A stretch of 64,000 bases of DNA, taken from contig NZ_CP097218.1 of the NCBI RefSeq assembly GCF_023373525.1, positions 2,604,001 to 2,668,000 of the forward strand. Direction: 5' to 3'. Positions 25,892-34,471 of the stretch are shown here, piece by piece. Position numbers and translations under genes: made by a program. A model generated the notes under the pieces. It was not told the origin of the DNA. It was given only the letters and a program-made list of their open reading frames with translations, and ran no database searches. Within the stretch, counting starts at the first letter, position 1, and every line of letters starts with the position of its first letter. Source of the DNA: Brachybacterium kimchii. Its GTDB lineage: Bacteria; Actinomycetota; Actinomycetes; Actinomycetales; Dermabacteraceae.

Positions 25892-27628
25892 TCAGCTGCG
25901 GGGCACCTCCTGGGCGGAGGCGACGGCTGCGGCCGCCTCGGCGTCGGAGTGGGTGGCCTCGCCGGCCAGGCGCGCATCGACGAAGGCCCGGTAGGCGCCG
26001 ACCTCGGCGTCGCGGGTCGCGCGGTCCCAGCCGAGCTCGCCGGCCATGATGTCGGCGATCTCCTCGGAGGCGGCGGCGCCGCGGTCGCGCACCTCGTAGT
26101 CGAGGCGGGTGCGGCGCAGCATGAGGTCGGCCAGGTGCAGGGCGCCCTCGGCGCGGACGGCGTAGAGGACCTCGGCCCGCAGGTAGCGGGGAGCGTCCTT
26201 CAGCGGCTCGCCGAGCGAGGAGTCCTCGTCGATGAGGGCGAGCACGTCGCGCAGCAGGGTGCCGTAGCGCATGAGCAGGCGATCGGTGCGCAGCTCGTCG
26301 AAGCCGTACTGCTTCGCGATCGCGTCCTTCTCGCGGCGGATGCCCTCGAAGCCCTGGGCGCCGATCAGCGGGACGACGGTCGTCATCGAGGGGCGACCGG
26401 GGAAGACGTCCTTGATCGCGAAGTCGACGACGTCCTCGGCCATCACGCGGTAGGTCGTGTACTTGCCGCCGGCGATCGCGGTGAGGCCGGGCTCGACCTC
26501 CATGACCGTGTGCTCGCGGGAGACCTTCGTGGAGGCTCCGCCGGCGTCCTTGACGGGCTGCAGCAGGGGGCGCAGCCCGGCGTAGGTGCCCACCACGTCG
26601 TCGCGGGTGAGGTCGTGGTCGAGCACCGCGTTGGCGTGCTCGATGATGTAGTCGATGTCGTCGGAAGTCGCCGCGACGTGCGCGGGGTCCTCCTTCCACG
26701 GGGTGTCGGTGGTGCCGATGACCCAGTACTCGTCCCACGGGATGATGAACAGGACGGACTTCTCGGTCTGCGTGATGATCCCGGTGTCCGGGGCGGCGGG
26801 GATGCGGTCGCGGGCCACGGTGATGTGCACGCCCTTCGAGGCGAGCACCTCGAGGCCGGTGGTCGCGCCCGCGACGTGCTGCTGGTCGCCGGTCCACACG
26901 CCCGCGGCGAGGATGGTCTCGCGCGCGTGGGCGTCGAACTCCTCGCCCGTCTCCTCGTCGCGCAGACGGGCGCCGACCACGCGGTCGCCCTCGTGCAGGT
27001 AGGAGACGACGCGCGTGTAGGTCGCGGCGCTCGCCCCGTACTCGAGCGCGGAGCGGACGAGCATCATCACGAAGCGCGCGTCGTCCTCCTGCGCGTCGTA
27101 GTACTCGAGCGCGCCGACGATCTTCTCGCCGTCGAGCGCGGGGAACACGTTCATCATGCGGCGGTGGCTGAGGTGGCGGTGGAAGGGCACCGCGCGCTTG
27201 CGGCCGATCGACTGCATGGCGTCGTAGAGCATGACGCCGGAGCCGATGAAGGCGCGCTCGACCACGCGCTTGAAGAACGGGAAGACGAAGCTGATGGGCT
27301 TGACCAGGTGCGGGGCGGTGCGCGTGAGCAGCAGATCGCGCTCGCGCAGGGCCTCGGCGACGAGCTTGAAGTCGAGCATCTGCAGGTAGCGCAGGCCGCC
27401 GTGCATGAGCTTCGAGGAGCGGGAGGAGGTGCCGCTGGCCCAGTCGTGGGCCTCGACGACGGCGACGTCCAGACCGCGGGTCGCGGCGTCGAAGGCGGCG
27501 CCTGCGCCGTTCACGCCTCCGCCCACGACGAGCACGTCCAGGGGATTCTCGGCCGTGGCGGCCCGGAGTCGATCAAGGCTCTCGGTGCGGCTCGCGGCGT
27601 TCAGGGTGGTGGCGTTCTGCGACGGCAC
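25892..27628 (-). CDS. glpD: Glycerol-3-phosphate dehydrogenase (FAD, aerobic)
   Basis: Membrane-associated flavoenzyme of 578 aa that oxidises glycerol 3-phosphate to dihydroxyacetone phosphate and feeds electrons to quinones. LDVLVVGGGVNGAGAAFDAATRGL is the FAD-binding segment; SRSSKLMHGGLRYL and GGKYTTYRVMAEDVVD are GlpD signatures, and a C-terminal helical domain follows. The start is a GTG at 27628 preceded by AAGGAG. It is divergent from a SorC-type regulator. Confidence 0.95.
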   Translation of the reverse strand: MPSQNATTLNAASRTESLDRLRAATAENPLDVLVVGGGVNGAGAAFDAATRGLDVAVVEAHDWASGTSSRSSKLMHGGLRYLQMLDFKLVAEALRERDLLLTRTAPHLVKPISFVFPFFKRVVERAFIGSGVMLYDAMQSIGRKRAVPFHRHLSHRRMMNVFPALDGEKIVGALEYYDAQEDDARFVMMLVRSALEYGASAATYTRVVSYLHEGDRVVGARLRDEETGEEFDAHARETILAAGVWTGDQQHVAGATTGLEVLASKGVHITVARDRIPAAPDTGIITQTEKSVLFIIPWDEYWVIGTTDTPWKEDPAHVAATSDDIDYIIEHANAVLDHDLTRDDVVGTYAGLRPLLQPVKDAGGASTKVSREHTVMEVEPGLTAIAGGKYTTYRVMAEDVVDFAIKDVFPGRPSMTTVVPLIGAQGFEGIRREKDAIAKQYGFDELRTDRLLMRYGTLLRDVLALIDEDSSLGEPLKDAPRYLRAEVLYAVRAEGALHLADLMLRRTRLDYEVRDRGAAASEEIADIMAGELGWDRATRDAEVGAYRAFVDARLAGEATHSDAEAAAAVASAQEVPRS

Positions 27629-27650
27629 GTGCGCTCCTTCGTCAGCTGTG

Positions 27651-27679
27651 CGTCATCGGATGACGACGTCTGGGACGTC
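27651..27679. promoter_or_regulatory. Palindromes in the glpD/regulator intergenic region
   Basis: CGTCATCGGATGACG (27651-27665) is a perfect palindrome around one central base, followed by two GACGTC hexamers ending at 27679. Their place just upstream of glpD suggests operator function. Confidence 0.45.
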
Positions 27680-27795
27680 GGCCGACGGGGCGGGAGCTGG
27701 GCGAGCGCTCCAGGAGGGAGGGCATGCCGCCGCACGGGCTCCGCTGGCCGATATGTCTCCATCTTCGGGACGATGTGCGCCGTGAGCAACCGGAG

Positions 27796-27809
27796 TGCAC
27801 GGATGTGCA
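27796..27809. promoter_or_regulatory. Palindrome TGCAC-N4-GTGCA before the glycerol regulator
   Basis: A 5-bp inverted repeat with a 4-nt centre. It overlaps the ATG at 27803 and would lie upstream if the GTG at 27821 is the true start; possible autoregulatory site. Confidence 0.35.
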
Positions 27810-28780
27810 AGACTGCCGGGGTGAGAGCGGATGCGCGACGAGCGGCGGCCTTCGAGGCTGCACGGATGTACTACCAGCAGACGCAGACCATGGAGGCGAT
27901 CGCCTCGCACCTGGGCGTCTCCCGCTCGACGGTCTCGCGTCTGCTCGCGACCGCGCGCGACGAGGGGATCGTGCGCGTGAGCCTGCACGCGCCCGGCGCG
28001 CGGCGGGCGGGCGACCTGCAGGAGGAGATCGCCCAGTCGTACGGGGTGGCGGTGCACGTGGTGCCGTCCGTCGCGGAGTCGACGGAGCGCGAGCGGCTCG
28101 ACGCGGTGGCGGCGGAGGGCGCGGCGCTCGTGCAGTCGCTCCAGCAGCCGGATTCGGTGATGGGCATGGCCTGGGGGACGACGGTCGCGGCGCTCGTCGA
28201 GGCCGCCGAGGCGCGGCCGGTGCCGGGGCTCGCGATCGTGCAGCTGAACGGCGCGATCAACCCGCAGGGCTCGGGCCTGGGGTATGTGTCGACAGTGCTC
28301 GCGCAGGCGGCGTCGTCCTGGGGCGCGAGCGTGCACCTGTTCCCGGTGCCGGCGTTCTTCGACTACCCGGACACCCGCGAGGCGCTGTGGCGGGAGCGCT
28401 CGGTGCGCCAAGTGCTCGCTCTGCAGTCACGGTGCCGTTTGGCGGTGTTCGGCGTGGGCGCGTTCGACGCCGAGGTCCCCAGCCACGTGTACACCTCGGG
28501 GTATCTGTCGGCGCGGGACGTGCACGATCTGCGGTCCGACGGGGTGGTCGGGGACGTGTGCACGACGTTCCTGCGGGCCGACGGCAGCTGGGACGACGTG
28601 CCGCTGAACGCGCGAGGATCCGGGCCGACCCCTGCGGATCTGGCCCGGATCCCCCGGCGCGTGCTGGTCGCGGCGGGCCCGCGCAAGGCGGCGCCGCTGA
28701 GGGCGGCGCTGCTCGCGGGCTGCGCGACCGATGTGGTGGTCGACGAGGTGACGGCGAACCGGCTCGTGCATCTGGGATGA
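27803..28780 (+). CDS. SorC-family regulator, probably of the glp genes
   Basis: Regulator of 325 aa. The helix-turn-helix is TMEAIASHLGVSRSTVSRLL (about 34-53), and the C-terminal effector domain shows VMGMAWGTTVAALVEA, QLNGAINPQGSG and HLFPVPAFFDYPDTREALW. Divergent position next to glpD points to control of glycerol use, where actinobacteria often use DeoR- or IclR-type proteins. Start choice is uncertain: ATG at 27803 has GGAG ahead; ATG at 27773 and GTG at 27821 are in frame. Confidence 0.82.
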   Translation: MCKTAGVRADARRAAAFEAARMYYQQTQTMEAIASHLGVSRSTVSRLLATARDEGIVRVSLHAPGARRAGDLQEEIAQSYGVAVHVVPSVAESTERERLDAVAAEGAALVQSLQQPDSVMGMAWGTTVAALVEAAEARPVPGLAIVQLNGAINPQGSGLGYVSTVLAQAASSWGASVHLFPVPAFFDYPDTREALWRERSVRQVLALQSRCRLAVFGVGAFDAEVPSHVYTSGYLSARDVHDLRSDGVVGDVCTTFLRADGSWDDVPLNARGSGPTPADLARIPRRVLVAAGPRKAAPLRAALLAGCATDVVVDEVTANRLVHLG

Positions 28781-28822
28781 GCCGGAGCCGGCGCATCGGG
28801 ACCGGACCTCGTCGACCGCAGT

Positions 28823-28870
28823 GATCAGCGCTCGGCGATCAGAGTTCCGCGATCAGCGCTCGTCGATCAG
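28823..28870. repeat. 20-nt direct repeat at the end of the SRPBCC gene
   Basis: GATCAGCGCTCGKCGATCAG occurs at 28823-28842 and 28851-28870 with one mismatch. The second copy covers the stop codon of the SRPBCC gene. It probably arose by local duplication. Confidence 0.6.
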
Positions 28871-29337
28871 CTCCCGGAGACGGCGCCCGCGAGGTCGGCG
28901 AGGGACTGCTCGAGCTGCTCCTCGGAGACGAGCGGGAAGATCTTCAGCAGGTCCTTGTCGGTGACGTCGGTCCAGGAGTAGGTGAGGGTGACGAGGGTGG
29001 AGTCGGATCCCTGGGACTCGAGGGTGTAGAGCCACTCCCAGCCCTTCGGGTCGTCCTTGGCGTCCTCGTTGGCGGGCTTCCAGCCGATCATCTTGCCGTC
29101 GTCGAAGGCGGTGACGTGGTTGTACATCTTGTACTCGCCACCCATGTGCTCGCCCTCCATGTTCATGACGAACTGCTCGCCGACCTTCGTGATGCGCTCT
29201 GTGTCCTCGGCGCTGCGCACGAAGCCGGAACCGTCGAACTCGTGGTGCCGGGCAGGAAGGGAGAGCAGGTCGAAGATGTCCCCGGCGGGGGCGTCGATGG
29301 TGCGGCTGACGGAGATGCTGGTCTCGTTCGTGGTCAT
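28867..29337 (-). CDS. SRPBCC (START-like) domain protein
   Basis: Single-domain protein of 156 aa of the polyketide-cyclase/dehydrase type (SRPBCC fold). SVSRTIDAPAGDIFDLLSLP is the usual opening strand and helix, KMIGWKPANE and TLVTLTYSWTDV follow, and a C-terminal helix closes the pocket. It would bind a hydrophobic ligand; function unknown. The ATG at 29337 follows GGGGG. It stands alone. Confidence 0.85.
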   Translation of the reverse strand: MTTNETSISVSRTIDAPAGDIFDLLSLPARHHEFDGSGFVRSAEDTERITKVGEQFVMNMEGEHMGGEYKMYNHVTAFDDGKMIGWKPANEDAKDDPKGWEWLYTLESQGSDSTLVTLTYSWTDVTDKDLLKIFPLVSEEQLEQSLADLAGAVSGS

Positions 29338-29469
29338 GTCCCCCACCGTGCCACCATCACCTGGAGATGTCACGGGGTGGCGCCGACCTGGGCGAACGTT
29401 GGTCGCGCGAGGCGCGCAAGCTGGGGACGGCGCGGGTGAACTGCGGCGTCGCTGTTTTCGGGCGCGCAT

Positions 29470-29499
29470 GTAGAGGGGCACGGTGGTGTGCCCCTCTAC
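29470..29499 (-). terminator. Hairpin terminator after the HNH gene
   Basis: Perfect 12-bp stem (29470-29481 with 29488-29499) and 6-nt loop, about 70 nt past the HNH stop. Confidence 0.75.
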
Positions 29500-29566
29500 G
29501 GGTGGGGGTGGAGCTGCTGATGGGGTTCTGACCTGGATGCCTTGCAAGGGCGGGCCGCGCCGGGGG

Positions 29567-31438
29567 TCAGAAGGGTGGTGGTCCGGGGTCGAACTTGGGT
29601 GGCGGGTCCTGGCGTTTGCGTGGCCTTCGGGTGGTGGCGCTGATGGGGATGTCGCCGTCGTAATGGAACGTCGGGAGTGGTTGGTACCGGCGCCTGACGG
29701 GTTTCTCGACGGGGACTTCTTCCAGGTCGGGGGCGCCGGCGTGGTCCATGTCCACGCGTGGCCACGGGTCCGGGACACCGGCCCGGATCGGCCAGGGCGA
29801 GTCCAACCGAGCGGGATCGGGAGACGGCGACTCTGCACTGGTTCCGTCCTCGGCATCGCGTCGCTGCTCGTAGTCATCCTGCCTGCGTTGCATCGAGTCC
29901 CACACGGCGTCGAGCTGTGCGACGGCCTGGGGTGTGAGGAGGTCGGTGTCGTCCTCGCGGAACACGCGGAAGCGTTCCTGCATCTCCCACACCGTGCCCG
30001 CGGTCCCGCCCGGGGACTCGTCCGCCTCGACGCGGACGGGGTCGAGTCGCCCGGCGGTCTTCATCGCGTGGTGGAACCAGCACAAGAAGTGCAGGTTCTC
30101 CACCGCCGTCCGACCACCACACACCGGATCCGCATGGTTGTACTCCACGATGTGGTCCGCCTCGGAGGCCACGGACGCAGTCCGTTCGCAGCCGGGAACG
30201 CCGCAGGACTGGCCGCGGAGGCGGAGGTGTTCGAGCATCGCCCCCGTGGGCCGGTACTTGTCCGCAGGACGCGGCAAGAACTCACCCGATGACGGATCGG
30301 TGAGGACCCGGAACCATTCCTCGCTCTTCCCGGCGATCTCACGGGCCATCTGCGCGGGGATCGGCGTCCCGTCCTCGAGGACACCGGGGGCGTCGTCACC
30401 GCCGACCAGGGTGAGGAAGGGAACGAGGACGTTCAACCGGAACCGTGCCTCCGGGACGGTGATGCCGCCGGTGTCGATCTGCGCGGCATGGGCGAGGTGA
30501 TAGCGGATCAGGTTGAGCGACAGGGGCATGCCCTCGTTCTCCACCCGACGATCCGGATCCAGCGGGATCTCGGTACCCTCCATCAGGGCGTGACGCTGGG
30601 CGTTCTGGATCGCACGAGCCGCCTGATCGAACTTTCCCCCCAATGCTTTGATCTCCGGGGCCGGGCCGATGATCCGCAACGACGCCACCCCATCGAGAGT
30701 TCCGGGGTCCAGGACCATGCGACGGCGGGTCGCGGAGACTTCTTCGGGTTCTTTCGGGTGCCGCTGCTGAATCTTCGTCACCAGCAGGTCGAGGCATTTC
30801 GTGAACACTCTCGGCATGATCGCCAAACACCACGAAGCGACCGTGACATCCACCAGCACCATTTCCGCCGGAGTGAAATCCGCGGTGCGCCGCAACAGGG
30901 TCCGGAACCATTCCGCCGGAAACTCCCCCGCCTCCAATGCTTGCGTGCAGCGAGGGAGGAGGTCCACGGCCCGGTGGGCGTCGGTGATGGCCTTGGCGGC
31001 CTGGCCGCGGGTGCAGCGCATCGCCACAGCGACCATCAGATCCTGCTGCTCGACCTCGTACGGGTCCGCGTCCATGTCCTCACGCCCCGCCCAGAACGGC
31101 GCCAGGGCCACGAAACGCCGGGAGAGTTCATAGGACTCATCGACACCCTCGTCCCACAGGGCACGGACCTGCGCGGTCAGCTCCGCATCCGGCCTCGCCT
31201 TCACCCTGCGTGCCACCACATCCCTGCACACCGGCTTCTTGGATTCCTTCACGACGAACAAGGGCCTCACACCCTCCGGGGGCGCGGCCACGAACCGGGG
31301 CGTGTGGACATGCATGTCCTCGCGCTGACGCTCGGTCATCTTCTCCAGATCATCGAGGATCGAGAAGGTCGACTCGATCGCCGGCTCCCCGGGCAGGTCC
31401 AGACGCCCCTGCGACTCCGGCTGCTCCACCGCACTCAT
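29567..31438 (-). CDS. DUF222 / HNH endonuclease domain protein (13E12 type)
   Basis: Protein of 623 aa with the DUF222 domain (about 60-370) and a C-terminal HNH nuclease motif: CGVPGCERTASVASEADHI, then CGGRTAVENLHFLCWFHH. Two CxxC-type pairs and the D-H-I and H residues fit a zinc-bound beta-beta-alpha metal nuclease. The last 120 residues are Pro/Arg-rich and disordered. Such 13E12-like proteins are multi-copy in many actinobacteria, with unknown biological role. Codons are less strictly G/C-ended than in neighbours and the upstream region is AT-richer, so acquisition by transfer is possible. The ATG at 31438 follows a G-rich ribosome binding site. Confidence 0.87.
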   Translation of the reverse strand: MSAVEQPESQGRLDLPGEPAIESTFSILDDLEKMTERQREDMHVHTPRFVAAPPEGVRPLFVVKESKKPVCRDVVARRVKARPDAELTAQVRALWDEGVDESYELSRRFVALAPFWAGREDMDADPYEVEQQDLMVAVAMRCTRGQAAKAITDAHRAVDLLPRCTQALEAGEFPAEWFRTLLRRTADFTPAEMVLVDVTVASWCLAIMPRVFTKCLDLLVTKIQQRHPKEPEEVSATRRRMVLDPGTLDGVASLRIIGPAPEIKALGGKFDQAARAIQNAQRHALMEGTEIPLDPDRRVENEGMPLSLNLIRYHLAHAAQIDTGGITVPEARFRLNVLVPFLTLVGGDDAPGVLEDGTPIPAQMAREIAGKSEEWFRVLTDPSSGEFLPRPADKYRPTGAMLEHLRLRGQSCGVPGCERTASVASEADHIVEYNHADPVCGGRTAVENLHFLCWFHHAMKTAGRLDPVRVEADESPGGTAGTVWEMQERFRVFREDDTDLLTPQAVAQLDAVWDSMQRRQDDYEQRRDAEDGTSAESPSPDPARLDSPWPIRAGVPDPWPRVDMDHAGAPDLEEVPVEKPVRRRYQPLPTFHYDGDIPISATTRRPRKRQDPPPKFDPGPPPF

Positions 31439-32108
31439 GACACCCACCCCCCTTCCCCGGCATTCCACGGACCCACGCGAGACTGCGCGATGCGATAACT
31501 CTGATTCGAGAGGCCAGAAAGCAGAACCCGTCGACCTCACCAATAAAACCGCTGGCGCTCGCTCTCGATATGTCCGATTCTATCCCGCCGCGCCGCCGAA
31601 AACCAGAGCTCGACCGAGAATGTGGATAATCCAGCGGATATTCCCCGCTTCCTCTGCATCCGCCACCCGCAGTGGATAACCCCGTGGAAAACACCCCCGT
31701 GTGGAGGAACCACTCCCCGCACAGAGGAGCCCCCGAGCGCGAAGACGAACCGATGCGTGAACCCCGCCCGCAGATTCACCGACTCCCGCGACACGGCACA
31801 GCGAGGCCCACCCCACCCGCCAGGCCACGGGCCCCGCGGCGCATCGAGAAGCGGCCGATCCTATAGCTCCGCACGCCTCCCACCTCCAAGCCCGCCTCGG
31901 AGCGCGCTCGCACCGTCACCTGCATGTCCCCTCCGTTCACCACCCACTCCCCGACTCCCCACCGCACCCACGACCCACCCGAGCCCACCGCCACGCCACC
32001 CGTCGGCAACGAGACACCCTTGACTCCCTATAGGATCCACATCACACTGGCGACCGATCATGGCAGGGACGCCGCGACGACGCGGCCCTGAGGTGCGAAG
32101 GAGCGCTC
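31439..32108. other. Gene-free stretch with DnaA-box-like sites and an inverted decamer pair
   Basis: I see no credible gene here. The first 250 nt are AT-richer than the rest of the window. A perfect DnaA box (TTATCCACA, minus strand) is at 31621-31629, with one-mismatch versions near 31672-31680 and 31683-31691. GATCCTATAG (31857-31866) and CTATAGGATC (32028-32037) face each other 161 nt apart. TTGACT at 32020-32025 may be the -35 box of the MFS/SMP-30 operon. Confidence 0.6.
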
Positions 32109-33461
32109 ATGACTGCCTCTCACGGTCCGGCCCAACCCGCCGATGCGGACGCCGCCGGGGTCAACCCCGGCACCCACCGCCTGGTGCCGCGCGCACCTGC
32201 GATCTCGTGGTGGATGCTGCTGCTCACGACGGTCGCCATCCTCATGACCTCGGTCGATCATCAGATCCTTCCCGCAGTTCTGCCCGAGGTCTCCCAGGAG
32301 TTCGGGCTCTCGCCGGAGCAGGCCGGGCTCATCAACTCGGTGTACTTCGCAGGGCTCGTGGCCGGCGGCATCGTGTTCGGCTACCTCTCCGACCGCATCG
32401 GCTCCGGATACCGGCGCACGTGGACCTGGAACATCGCGATGCTGCTCGCGATCATCGGCGGCGCCCTCACCTTCGGCCTCGCCGGCAGCTTCCTGGCCTT
32501 CCTGCTGCTGCGCATCCCGATGGGCATCAGCCGCGGCGGGTCGGAGCCCGTGAACGTCGCGATCGTCGCGGAGTGGTGGCCCAAGGAGCACCGCGGATTC
32601 GCCGTCGGCGTGCACCACACCGGCTTCCCCATCGGGCAGTTCCTGGCCGGTGCGCTCATCGCGATGGTGCTCGGCTCCGGGAACTGGGCGACGGCGTTCC
32701 TGGTGATCCCGCTGCTCGGGATCCCGATCATCATCGGCCAGGCGTTCCTGGGCAGGCGGCGGAACCAAGCGACCCTCTATCGGAAGATCGAGGAGAAGGG
32801 GCAGACTCCCCCGCTGCCCGAGCTGACGGACCGCAGCGCGGCCGGGCTCTGGGGCCCCGTGCGCGAGGCGCTGCGCCACGCGAACGTGCGCTGGGCCGTG
32901 GTGCTGTGCTTCCTGTTCCTGTGGGGCGAGGCCGGGGTCGTCACGTTCCTGACCACGCAGTTCAAGGGGATCGGGATGGAGACGTCGCAGGCGATCCTGG
33001 TCTCCGGCGCCTCGGGCCTGACGGGCTGGATCGGCCAGGTCGTGTGGGGCACTCTCTCGGACCGGCTGGGCAGGAAGTTCTCGATCGCCTTCCTGATCCT
33101 GGGGTGGACGGGGACGCTGCTCGCGATGATCCTGATCCACGACGTGATGACCGCGTGGATCATCCTGCTGGCGTGGGGGCTGTTCCGGAACGCGCCGTTC
33201 CCCGTGGTCTACGCGCTGCTGGTCGACTCGGTGCCGCGGGCCGCCGGCACGGCGCTGGGCATCATGATCGGTGTGGCACTGGGCGTCTCCGGGATCTTCG
33301 CCTCGGCGGTGTCCGGTGTGGTCATCACGCATCTGGGCTTCACCTGGCACTACGTCATCCTCGCGGCGATCTGCCTGCTCGGGTTCATCCCGCTGGCGCG
33401 GATCACCGAGACCGTCCGCGTCGCGCGCCGGGACATCCCGGACGCGCCCCGCACCGCATGA
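32109..33461 (+). CDS. MFS transporter (sugar acid/ACS-type)
   Basis: Twelve-helix MFS protein of 450 aa with a 35-residue polar N-terminus. FGYLSDRIGSGYRR is the loop 2-3 motif, RIPMGISRGGSEPVNVAIVAEWW and GVHHTGFPIGQFLAG resemble the anion:cation symporter branch (hexuronate, glucarate and related acids). The neighbouring SMP-30 lactonase-like gene supports a sugar acid or lactone as substrate. GAAGGAGC precedes the ATG. The two genes are 34 nt apart and form an operon. Confidence 0.85.
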   Translation: MTASHGPAQPADADAAGVNPGTHRLVPRAPAISWWMLLLTTVAILMTSVDHQILPAVLPEVSQEFGLSPEQAGLINSVYFAGLVAGGIVFGYLSDRIGSGYRRTWTWNIAMLLAIIGGALTFGLAGSFLAFLLLRIPMGISRGGSEPVNVAIVAEWWPKEHRGFAVGVHHTGFPIGQFLAGALIAMVLGSGNWATAFLVIPLLGIPIIIGQAFLGRRRNQATLYRKIEEKGQTPPLPELTDRSAAGLWGPVREALRHANVRWAVVLCFLFLWGEAGVVTFLTTQFKGIGMETSQAILVSGASGLTGWIGQVVWGTLSDRLGRKFSIAFLILGWTGTLLAMILIHDVMTAWIILLAWGLFRNAPFPVVYALLVDSVPRAAGTALGIMIGVALGVSGIFASAVSGVVITHLGFTWHYVILAAICLLGFIPLARITETVRVARRDIPDAPRTA

Positions 33462-33495
33462 GCACCCGCCCCGATCCCCTGAAGGAGACCACCCC

Positions 33496-34440
33496 ATGAC
33501 CGCCTCAGACCCCTTCGACCCCGATGCGCACCTCGAGAAGGTCGCCGACGGCTTCACGTGGACCGAGGGTCCCGCATGGATCGCCGTGCGCGGCGTGCTG
33601 CGCTTCAGCGACATCCCCGGGAACCAGGTGCTCGAGTTCTGTGAGGCCGACGGCGTGACGCGGCAGGTCACGGGCGCGGCCGAGTTCACCAACGGCCGGA
33701 CCGTCGGGCCCGACGGGGCGATCGTCGAGTGCTCTCACGGCCGCCGCGCGGTGCAGATCGATCGCACGGGCGCCACCGAGAACCCGGACACCGCCCCCTA
33801 CGCCCCCGAGGTCCTCGTGGACCGCTTCGGCCGGGCGCGGCTGAACTCCCCGAACGACGTGGTCGTGAAGTCCGACGGCACGATCTGGTTCACCGACCCC
33901 TCGTACGGGATCAAACGGCCGATCGAGGGGCATGCAGGCGAGGAGGAGTACGGGGACAGGTACGTCTTCCACTTCGATCCGGCCGACGGGTCGCTCACGC
34001 CGGTCGTCATCGACGTCGAGGCGCCCAACGGCATCGCGTTCTCGCCCGACGAGTCGGTCCTGTACGTCTCGGACTCCTCGATCGACCCGCCCGACCGCGA
34101 CCACCCGGACCCCGAGCGCCCCGGCGGGCACGCGATCCACGCCTACGACGTGCTGGGCGGGCGGCACGCGAAGAACGGGCGCACGTTCGTCGAGGTCAGC
34201 CCCGGTCTTCCCGATGGCTTCCGTGTGGACGAGGACGGGAACGTGTGGTCCTCCTCGGCGACGGGCATCCAGGTCTTCTCACCGGACGGCGCGCGGCTCG
34301 GCGAGATCCCCGTGCCGGAGAAGGTCGCGAACTGCTGCTTCGGCGGGGCCGACGGGCACACCCTGTACATCTGCGGCTCGACGAGCCTGTACCGGATCCG
34401 CACGCGGGCCCGCGACGCCCACGCGCGGACGCACGGCTGA
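33496..34440 (+). CDS. SMP-30/gluconolactonase family protein
   Basis: Beta-propeller hydrolase of 314 aa related to gluconolactonase. FTWTEGPAW carries the metal-binding Glu, RLNSPNDVVVKSDGTIWFTDPSYG the Asn and the substrate-loop residues, and EAPNGIAFSPDES the next ligand; VSPGLPDGFRVDEDGNVW holds the catalytic Asp. It would open a sugar lactone imported by the MFS partner, before oxidation or dehydration by enzymes not in this window. AAGGAG precedes the ATG. Confidence 0.88.
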   Translation: MTASDPFDPDAHLEKVADGFTWTEGPAWIAVRGVLRFSDIPGNQVLEFCEADGVTRQVTGAAEFTNGRTVGPDGAIVECSHGRRAVQIDRTGATENPDTAPYAPEVLVDRFGRARLNSPNDVVVKSDGTIWFTDPSYGIKRPIEGHAGEEEYGDRYVFHFDPADGSLTPVVIDVEAPNGIAFSPDESVLYVSDSSIDPPDRDHPDPERPGGHAIHAYDVLGGRHAKNGRTFVEVSPGLPDGFRVDEDGNVWSSSATGIQVFSPDGARLGEIPVPEKVANCCFGGADGHTLYICGSTSLYRIRTRARDAHARTHG

Positions 34441-34471
34441 CACGCGGCCGGCACTGGCAGCTGGCCCGTCG

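Noticed and set aside
29567-31438. Homing endonuclease or transposase
   Set aside because: The DUF222 plus HNH layout is that of 13E12-type proteins; no intron, intein junction or terminal repeats are seen around it.
31439-32108. Replication origin
   Set aside because: DnaA-box-like sites are present, but dnaA, dnaN, rpmH and parAB are not, and the number of boxes is too small.
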